Below the pieces are notes generated by a model. That model had not been told where the DNA came from. It was given only the letters and a program-made list of their open reading frames with translations, and searched no databases. This document shows, piece after piece, positions 7,091-11,684 of a DNA stretch of 11,684 nucleotides (within the stretch, counting starts at the first letter, position 1; each line of letters starts with the position of its first letter). Both the position numbers and the translations under genes were made by a program. This DNA is from Dehalococcoidia bacterium UBA3254 (GTDB lineage Bacteria; Chloroflexota; Dehalococcoidia; Dehalococcoidales; UBA3254), in contig DEUU01000180.1 of assembly GCA_002362735.1 (NCBI GenBank), forward strand, positions 1-11,684. The letters are read 5' to 3'.

Positions 7091-7511
7091 CGTTTTTCAT
7101 CCTCACTCCGGCTTCTCCAGTAATCACGATCTCCCCTTTTTGATTAGAGCACAGGACATCGCAAATTACTGAAGTCAGCTCAATTTCTTTTTGCACGTTT
7201 CTGATTTTGCCTTGAACGGTAATCACATCACCCGGGCGAGCCGGGGCTTTGAACCGAATATTAAACCGTCCGTTCGCAAGCCAGTTCTTACCGAAAGCGC
7301 CGGTCATCATCTGAGAAACATAGGCCAGAATTAACATCCCGTGAGCAATCGTTCCTCCGGCCGGAGTTTTTCGGGCATATTCTTCATCGATATGTACCGG
7401 ATTAAAGTCATGGCTAGCTTTAGCATAACAATTAATCTCTTCCTGAGTGATATGTTTTTGTAACTCGGGAAAATTTAATCCAATATGTGATTCTGAGATT
7501 TTAAGCGTCAT
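7074..7511 (-). CDS. MaoC-like (R)-3-hydroxyacyl dehydratase, catalytic HadB-type subunit
   Basis: A 145-residue single hot-dog domain protein. The hydratase-2 motif is clear: YAKASHDFNPVHIDEEYA at 29-46, with catalytic D35 and H40 and conserved N37, followed by GGTIAHGMLILAY (52-64). A later strand contains RFNIRFKAPARPGDVI, common in MaoC dehydratases. In this operon it most likely dehydrates (R)-3-hydroxyacyl-ACP, the role usually filled by FabZ, which is absent here. It directly follows a partner hot-dog protein without the Asp/His pair (5-base gap), the same order as mycobacterial hadA-hadB. No ribosome binding site is seen at a normal distance, so translation probably couples to the upstream gene. 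An (R)-enoyl-CoA hydratase (PhaJ-like) role is the alternative. Confidence 0.82.
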   Translation of the reverse strand: MTLKISESHIGLNFPELQKHITQEEINCYAKASHDFNPVHIDEEYARKTPAGGTIAHGMLILAYVSQMMTGAFGKNWLANGRFNIRFKAPARPGDVITVQGKIRNVQKEIELTSVICDVLCSNQKGEIVITGEAGVRMKNDENFD

Positions 7512-7516
7512 TCCTG

Positions 7517-7948
7517 CTACCCAACTTTTACATCCGGAGCTGGTTCTGGAAGAACAAAACCCACTTTACCGGTGAGGACATTTTCCTTATTTTGATTCAC
7601 GACGGTAATATCTGTATTCATTAATCGTAAGCCGCCTCTATCCAATTTCCGGCTTACTTTAGAATAGCAAGTAATGGTGTCTCCTATATAAACCAGTTTA
7701 AGAAAATCCAATTCCTGTGAGACGTGAATCGTGCCGGGAGGCATTTTCAACGCCTCAGAAAGGGAAGCCATGGCAAAAGCGGTAACCGCCATCGGAGGTA
7801 CAAGGGCTTCTTTTCGATACAGGTCGTTAGTCTCTTTAACAGCTTCTAAATACAGGGAGACAACCGAAGAGTCTAATTTGTAACTCTGCGGCGGAAACTC
7901 AAAGCCCACATACAGCTGGTAGTATTCGGTTTTACTTTGTTCTGCCAT
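7517..7948 (-). CDS. FAS1-like dehydratase / HadA-type partner subunit, first gene of the fatty acid operon
   Basis: A 143-residue hot-dog protein resembling the MaoC N-terminal dehydratase family (mycobacterial HadA/HadC). It opens with YYQLYVGFEFPPQSYKL, has a central ETNDLYRKEALVPPMAVTAFAM (39-60), and then GTIHVSQELDFLKLVYIGDTI (72-92), which matches the substrate-binding strands of that family. It lacks the D-x-N-x-x-H catalytic pattern found in the next gene, so it is predicted to be the non-catalytic, acyl-binding half of a heterodimer. No Shine-Dalgarno is visible. The ATG lies 9 bases after a TATAAT box, so the mRNA may be leaderless. No alternative in-frame ATG would keep the N-terminal strand. 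Identification of the pair rests on fold motifs and gene order. Confidence 0.75.
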   Translation of the reverse strand: MAEQSKTEYYQLYVGFEFPPQSYKLDSSVVSLYLEAVKETNDLYRKEALVPPMAVTAFAMASLSEALKMPPGTIHVSQELDFLKLVYIGDTITCYSKVSRKLDRGGLRLMNTDITVVNQNKENVLTGKVGFVLPEPAPDVKVG

Positions 7949-7957
7949 CTGATTTTA

Positions 7958-7963
7958 ATTATA
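7958..7963 (-). promoter_or_regulatory. Consensus -10 box of the hadA-fab operon promoter, predicted leaderless transcript
   Basis: Reading the minus strand, a perfect TATAAT is followed by TAAAATCAG and then the hadA ATG at 7948. Transcription starting 6-8 bases after the box would leave a leader of about 1-3 bases, which fits the absence of a ribosome binding site. No good -35 exists at 16-18 bases (the hexamer at 17 bases is AAGTAG), so an activator or an extended contact may be needed. Confidence 0.65.
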
Positions 7964-7980
7964 CCTAGAATGTCTAGGTA
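7962..7980. promoter_or_regulatory. Perfect 19-bp palindromic operator overlapping the -10 box
   Basis: TACCTAGA (7962-7969), ATG, TCTAGGTA (7973-7980): two perfect 8-bp arms around a 3-base centre. It fills the space between the -10 and -35 positions and shares two bases with TATAAT, a typical place for a dimeric repressor or a spacer-binding activator. No regulator gene lies beside it in the window. It does not match the Bacillus FapR consensus as I recall it, so the binding protein is unknown. Confidence 0.65.
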
Positions 7981-8020
7981 CTACTTGAAAGCCAATACTA
8001 ACATGGGATGGATTTTGTTG

Positions 8021-9043
8021 TCAAGCGACTATACCTTCGCATAAATCCGCGACCAGAATATTTAAAGCTAAATCGCCTTCAAAACGGCCGGTCTTGATAG
8101 CCAGATCCGTCTTTAACAAGCTTTGATGTATCTCTTTAAGCCTTTCCAGCGTATATTTTTCCGCCCTACCGGACACTTTTTGCCAGGCAAAAGGATTGAA
8201 AACACCAACCTTAACCTGAATTTCAGTCACTGGCCTTTTCTGAATTTTCAAGTCCTTCACCTGGATGATTGTCTGGACCTGGCGAGCGAGCAGTACCAGA
8301 ATTTGTAGTGGCATAATACCGTTTTGAAGCAGCTTATGTAAAATATGTTCCGCTTTTCCTGCCTGGCGGTCCATGATAAAATCAATCAGCGTAAATATAT
8401 CGGCCTCCTGAGAGGCGCTCACTACCATCCGGATATCTTTCTCTTCAATCAGGCGTCCGTGCGTAAAAGCTACCAGTTTGTTGATTTCATTAGACATTGT
8501 ATAGAGATCGCCCCCAACGATTTCCATAAGAAGGTTAGTAGCCTGACGGGATATCCCGCCGCCACCCTTGTTTACCCGGGATTCAACCCATTGAGAGAGT
8601 TTGGTTCCTTTTAATAAAGGAAATGGCTTGACTTCAGCATGTAGTCCAATCAAATTAAACAAAGCATTCTTTTGCAGTGAAGTTTTTTTGATTTGAATTT
8701 TGTCCATTAAAATCAAGACGGTGCTTTCCGGAAAACTCTGAATACAATCTGCAAAAAGCTGAGAATCATCTGATTTGGAACCCGAACCGTTGACTTTTTT
8801 CGAGGGTCCGGACTTTTCTTTGGGCTCAAAACGCTCCAGTAACCCGTTGATAATCACAAGACGTTTGGGCGAAAGAAAGGGCATTGCTCCACCCACGGCT
8901 TTTAACTCGTTGACGGACAGCTTTTGACCTTCCATGACATTTGTGTTAGTAGAAAGAAGAGAAGCATCGCCAAGACTGCTTTTTATTTGATGGAGAGTCT
9001 CCTCCATAGAAAACTCATCTTCACCCCATAAAATGTAAAGCAA
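8021..9043 (-). CDS. holA: DNA polymerase III subunit delta
   Basis: Predicted delta subunit of the clamp loader, which opens the beta sliding clamp. From the TTG start it has 340 residues. Early LYILWGEDEF, AMPFLSPKRLVIING, then GGDLYTMSNEINKLVAFT (about 177-194) and EADIFTLIDFIMDRQAGKA (about 213-231) match HolA, whose sequences diverge widely. A Lys/Ser/Gly-rich stretch at about 73-94 (FEPKEKSGPSKK and on) looks like a flexible insertion. I chose the TTG at 9043 because AAAGGAGGT ends 5 bases before it and typical HolA begins with (M)xLYxLxGE. An in-frame ATG at 9073 would add ten residues but has no ribosome binding site. It lies 72 bases upstream of hadA on the same strand, but hadA has its own promoter. 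Confidence 0.85.
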   Translation of the reverse strand: MLYILWGEDEFSMEETLHQIKSSLGDASLLSTNTNVMEGQKLSVNELKAVGGAMPFLSPKRLVIINGLLERFEPKEKSGPSKKVNGSGSKSDDSQLFADCIQSFPESTVLILMDKIQIKKTSLQKNALFNLIGLHAEVKPFPLLKGTKLSQWVESRVNKGGGGISRQATNLLMEIVGGDLYTMSNEINKLVAFTHGRLIEEKDIRMVVSASQEADIFTLIDFIMDRQAGKAEHILHKLLQNGIMPLQILVLLARQVQTIIQVKDLKIQKRPVTEIQVKVGVFNPFAWQKVSGRAEKYTLERLKEIHQSLLKTDLAIKTGRFEGDLALNILVADLCEGIVA

Positions 9044-9047
9044 ACCG

Positions 9048-9056
9048 ACCTCCTTT
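9048..9056 (-). promoter_or_regulatory. Strong ribosome binding site that fixes an internal TTG start for holA
   Basis: On the minus strand AAAGGAGGT is a near-perfect anti-16S match, 5-6 bases before TTG at 9043. It lies inside the longer reading frame that begins at ATG 9073, which argues against that longer start. Confidence 0.6.
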
Positions 9057-9090
9057 AACATTTCACTCACCATTTTAACATATCGTATAA

Positions 9091-9119
9091 TTGAACAATA
9101 ATGACGCAGATTGTAAAAT
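9091..9119 (+). promoter_or_regulatory. Candidate promoter for the ychF-response regulator-kinase unit
   Basis: TTGAAC (9091-9096, 4 of 6) and TAAAAT (9114-9119, 5 of 6) are 17 bases apart, giving a start near 9126 and a leader of about 50 bases before the AAGGA site and ATG at 9178. An 11-bp palindrome, CTGGATTCCAG (9124-9134), lies right over the predicted start. I see no equally good promoter for holA on the opposite strand. Confidence 0.42.
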
Positions 9120-9177
9120 GGTACTGGATTCCAGCATATGTCAAATTAAATAAACTGGATTTTTATAAGGAAGACAG

Positions 9178-10281
9178 ATGAGCGTAGATATAGGAATTGT
9201 CGGACTGTCCAAAAGCGGTAAGACCACTATTTTCAATGGTTTAACTAAAGGAAAAGCAGCTACCGGAGGCTATTCCGCGAAAGCTCAGGCAAACATCGGC
9301 ATGGCCAGTGTCCCGGATGACCGAATCCATAAGTTAGCGGAAATATTCCATCCTAAAAAGATCGTTCACGCTGAAGTGAAGTATATCGATATCGGAGCTT
9401 CAGTTAAAGAAATGGCCGTAGATAAAGGCATTGGGGGTCAACTCCTCAACCAGCTCAGTACGGTGGATGTGCTGGTTAATGTGGTCCGAGCCTTTAAAGA
9501 TGAGAGTCTTCCCCATCCCGAAGGTAATCTGGATGTAGGAAGAGATATTGAAGCTATGAATTTGGAGCTCGCTTTTTCTGACCTGGCGATCCTGGAAAAA
9601 AGACTTGAGAGAATGGAAGGTTCTTTAAAAGCCGCCAAACCTGCGGAACGTCTGATTTACCAGAAGGAGCAGGACACTTTATTAAAGATCAAAGCCAATC
9701 TGGAGAAAGATATTCCTATCCGCGAATTGACTCTCTCCGCGGATGAGATAAAATCCATCAGCAATTATCAGTTTCTCACCGCCAAGCCCTTGTTGACTGT
9801 CGTGAATATCGGCGAAGACCAGTTAACTCAAGCCGTGGCGATGGAAAAGGACTTAAACGAACGCTACGCCAAACCCAGGACCCGTATTATAGCTTCCTGT
9901 GGGAAATTGGAAATGGAACTATCTCAAATGGGTGATGAAGCGATGGATGACTTCCGCAAAGAGTTCGGCATGCAGGAATCCGGGCTGGACCGTACGATCA
10001 TCGTCTCTTATGAGCTTCTGGATTTAATTTCGTTTTTAACCGTGGGAGAGGATGAATGCCGGGCCTGGCCGATCAAGCGAGGGACGGAAGCGGTTAAAGC
10101 AGCGGGAAAAATCCATACTGATATCGAAAGAGGATTTATTAGAGCAGAGGTAATCCATTACACCGATTTGTTAAAGGTGGGCGGTATGGCAGAAGCGAAA
10201 AAACAGGGCTTGCTGCGGCTGGAAGGAAAAACATATATCGTGAAAGATGGAGATGTAGTTAACTTCCTGTTTAATGTGTAG
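9178..10281 (+). CDS. ychF: YchF/Ola1-family P-loop NTPase with divergent motifs
   Basis: A 367-residue Obg-superfamily NTPase, normal length for YchF, a ribosome-associated ATPase linked to stress responses. The P-loop is GLSKSGKTT (9-17), whereas typical YchF reads GLPNVGKST. The switch II region is DIGASVKEMAVDKGIGGQLL (71-90), changed from the usual DIAGLV-type sequence. The G4 motif is NIGE (210-213), the YchF-type NxxE that favours ATP over GTP. H113 in LPHPEG matches the position of the catalytic His. A coiled-coil-like segment lies at about 130-180. The C-terminal TGS domain (about 285-367) is well conserved: FLTVGEDECRAW, RGTEAVKAAGKIH, ERGFIRAEVI and DGDVVNFLFNV. AAGGA is 6 bases before the ATG. 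The response regulator begins 11 bases after the stop, so they are likely co-transcribed. Confidence 0.88.
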   Translation: MSVDIGIVGLSKSGKTTIFNGLTKGKAATGGYSAKAQANIGMASVPDDRIHKLAEIFHPKKIVHAEVKYIDIGASVKEMAVDKGIGGQLLNQLSTVDVLVNVVRAFKDESLPHPEGNLDVGRDIEAMNLELAFSDLAILEKRLERMEGSLKAAKPAERLIYQKEQDTLLKIKANLEKDIPIRELTLSADEIKSISNYQFLTAKPLLTVVNIGEDQLTQAVAMEKDLNERYAKPRTRIIASCGKLEMELSQMGDEAMDDFRKEFGMQESGLDRTIIVSYELLDLISFLTVGEDECRAWPIKRGTEAVKAAGKIHTDIERGFIRAEVIHYTDLLKVGGMAEAKKQGLLRLEGKTYIVKDGDVVNFLFNV

Positions 10282-10292
10282 AAGGTAATTAA

Positions 10293-10997
10293 TTGGCAGA
10301 AAAAATCCTGGTTGTTGAAGATGATCAAACTTTACAGAGCGTATTGAAATACAATCTGGTAAAAGAAGGTTATAACACGTTTCTTGCCTCTGACGGGCTG
10401 CAAGCCATAGAAATTGCTCGCCGAGAAAAACCTGATATTATTATTCTCGACCTTATGCTACCTAAAATGGATGGACTTTCAGTCTGCCGCATCTTGCGTC
10501 AGGAAATGATCGTACCTATAATTATGCTGACCGCAAAAGCAGAAGAGATTGATAAAATCGTAGGCCTGGAACTTGGTGCCGATGATTATATGACCAAACC
10601 CTTCAGTACGAGGGAACTACTGGCCAGGATCCGCGCGATGCTCCGCCGGACCGAATTGTTGAAACAGGCCGCAGATAAGAATGAAGGAAAAACGATCCAG
10701 CGAATTCAGGCCGGAAATCTAGAGATAGACCTCTCCCGCCATGTTGCTTTAAACGAAGGGGTACCCTTAGATCTTAGTCCCAAAGAATTCGACCTGCTGG
10801 CTTTTCTCGCCCGCAACCGGGGTCAGGTGTTCAGCAGGGATATTTTATTAGAAAAGGTCTGGGGTTATGATTTTGCCGGTGATACCCGGACGGTGGATGT
10901 TCACGTCCGGTGGTTGAGAGAAAAAGTGGAAGCAAATCCTGAAAAGCCCGTTCGTCTGGTTACTATAAGAGGGGTCGGTTACAAACTAGAGGTATAG
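10293..10997 (+). CDS. OmpR/PhoB-family response regulator
   Basis: A 234-residue two-component transcription factor. The receiver domain (about 3-118) has the acidic pair D10/D11, phosphoacceptor D53 in IILDLMLP, T80 in MLTAK, and K102 in TKPF. The winged-helix DNA-binding domain (about 138-232) has LSPKEFDLLAFLARN, VWGYDF, RTVDVHVRWLREKVE and the closing RGVGYKLE. It starts at TTG 10293; GAAGG lies 7 bases upstream and overlaps the ychF stop. A membrane histidine kinase begins 2 bases after its stop, clearly its partner. The layout resembles PhoB-PhoR, but no phosphate transport gene is present, so the signal is unknown. Confidence 0.9.
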   Translation: MAEKILVVEDDQTLQSVLKYNLVKEGYNTFLASDGLQAIEIARREKPDIIILDLMLPKMDGLSVCRILRQEMIVPIIMLTAKAEEIDKIVGLELGADDYMTKPFSTRELLARIRAMLRRTELLKQAADKNEGKTIQRIQAGNLEIDLSRHVALNEGVPLDLSPKEFDLLAFLARNRGQVFSRDILLEKVWGYDFAGDTRTVDVHVRWLREKVEANPEKPVRLVTIRGVGYKLEV

Positions 10998-10999
10998 AG

Positions 11000-11684
11000 T
11001 TGTTTCGCAGCATATATTGGAAAATCACCGTCCCTTTGATATTACTGGTCGTTTTAGGAATGGGCATTCTGGGGTTCATCTCGATAAATTCCGTCAGGAA
11101 CGTCCAGCTTCAACATCTGCAAGAATATCTTGCCAATGAAGCCAGACTCATTGCCGACGATGTAATCCCTGGATTGATCGATCCTGAGAATTCACCGGGA
11201 ACGGACTCAGTTGCCAAGACTATAGGAGCAGATATCGGGGCCAGAGTTACCATCATTGCCAAAGATGGTACTGTTCTGGGTGATTCATGGGAAGATCCCC
11301 GCACAATGGAGAACCATAGTTACCGTCCCGAAGTAATCGATTCTCTCACTAAAGGCATCGGTAAAAGCACTCGCTACAGCACTACCACGCAGCAAAACAT
11401 GCTGTATGTAGCCGTCCCAATCCTTAATAATGGCAGCGTTGCAGGAGTGGCGCGCGTGGCATTACCCTTAACTTCAGTCGAAAATTCCGTCAATAACGCT
11501 GTTAAAACCACAACTGCTGCAATTATTATCACGGCTCTTATCGTAATACTGGCAACCTCCCTGGTCACTCGTATGATTACACGTCCGGTAAGACAGGTCA
11601 CACGAGCAGCTGCTAGAATCGCCTCCGGCCGGTTAGACCAGCAAATCGAAATACAGTCCGGGGACGAGCTGGGTACTCTTGGGC
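11000..11684 (+). CDS. Membrane sensor histidine kinase, N-terminal part, 3' cut by window edge
   Basis: The frame is open from TTG 11000 to the window end, 228 visible residues. GAGG at 10989-10992, inside the response regulator gene, lies 7 bases upstream. A first membrane segment is at about 10-29 (VPLILLVVLGMGILGFISI). Then comes an extracytoplasmic sensor of about 140 residues that contains IIAKDGTVLGDS and MLYVAVPILNNG, a PhoR-like Cache/PAS-type pattern. A second membrane segment is at about 172-190 (AAIIITALIVILATSLV). A HAMP linker begins after it (TRPVRQVTRAAARIASG, P196), followed by GDELGTLG. The dimerisation and ATPase domains lie beyond the window. It is the cognate kinase of the preceding regulator; the ligand is unknown. 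Confidence 0.85.
   Translation, partial: MFRSIYWKITVPLILLVVLGMGILGFISINSVRNVQLQHLQEYLANEARLIADDVIPGLIDPENSPGTDSVAKTIGADIGARVTIIAKDGTVLGDSWEDPRTMENHSYRPEVIDSLTKGIGKSTRYSTTTQQNMLYVAVPILNNGSVAGVARVALPLTSVENSVNNAVKTTTAAIIITALIVILATSLVTRMITRPVRQVTRAAARIASGRLDQQIEIQSGDELGTLG

Noticed and set aside
7962..7980. Palindrome read as an intrinsic terminator of holA
   Set aside because: There is no T-run after it in the holA direction, the stem is AT-rich, and it overlaps a consensus -10 box, so an operator fits better.
9086..9091. Plus-strand TATAAT near the holA start
   Set aside because: No acceptable -35 lies 16-18 bases upstream; the TTGAAC/TAAAAT pair just downstream is better.
1..11684. CRISPR array, tRNA, insertion sequence, phage or toxin-antitoxin genes
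   Set aside because: No regularly spaced repeats, cloverleaf, transposase or small paired stress genes were recognised on either strand.

Overview
The window looks like a stretch of chromosome from an anaerobic-type bacterium of the Chloroflexota, probably near Dehalococcoidia. That placement is an inference from gene content and is not proven: a FabL-type enoyl reductase, a HadA/HadB-style MaoC dehydratase pair instead of FabZ, and PlsX lie in one operon. I see no tRNA, rRNA, CRISPR array, insertion sequence or phage gene. Coding density is high, and the content is mostly core metabolism and housekeeping.

Layout. Positions 1-278 hold the last 91 codons of a glycogen branching enzyme (glgB). 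After a 150-base gap with a plausible promoter come a ROK-family sugar kinase (429-1403) and a transaldolase (1416-2519), forming a small carbohydrate unit. They converge on a large minus-strand operon for fatty acid synthesis. Read in its own direction (7948 down to 2586), it is: hadA-like, hadB-like, plsX, acpP, fabL, fabF, fabG, and a 109-residue protein of unknown function. Gaps are short or negative, apart from 59 bases before acpP, which contain a hairpin, and 71 bases before the last gene. Upstream of this operon, also on the minus strand, is holA (DNA polymerase III delta). Divergent from holA on the plus strand are a YchF-family P-loop NTPase with unusual motifs, a PhoB-type response regulator, and the start of its partner histidine kinase, cut by the window end.

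How the genes work together. The operon encodes most of an elongation cycle. FabF condenses, FabG reduces the 3-keto group, the HadA/HadB pair dehydrates, and FabL reduces the enoyl group, all on AcpP. PlsX moves finished acyl chains from ACP to phosphate for phospholipid synthesis. fabD, fabH and the acetyl-CoA carboxylase genes are absent here and must lie elsewhere.

The most interesting signals are regulatory. A perfect 19-bp palindrome overlaps a consensus TATAAT directly in front of hadA, and the start codon sits only 9 bases after the -10 box, so the operon mRNA is predicted to be leaderless and controlled by an unidentified DNA-binding protein. Other points are a short tandem duplication that forms the fabL/fabF junction, the plsX-acpP hairpin, a divergent YchF P-loop, a holA start that is better placed at an internal TTG, and frequent TTG starts. 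I do not see a clearly new biological system.
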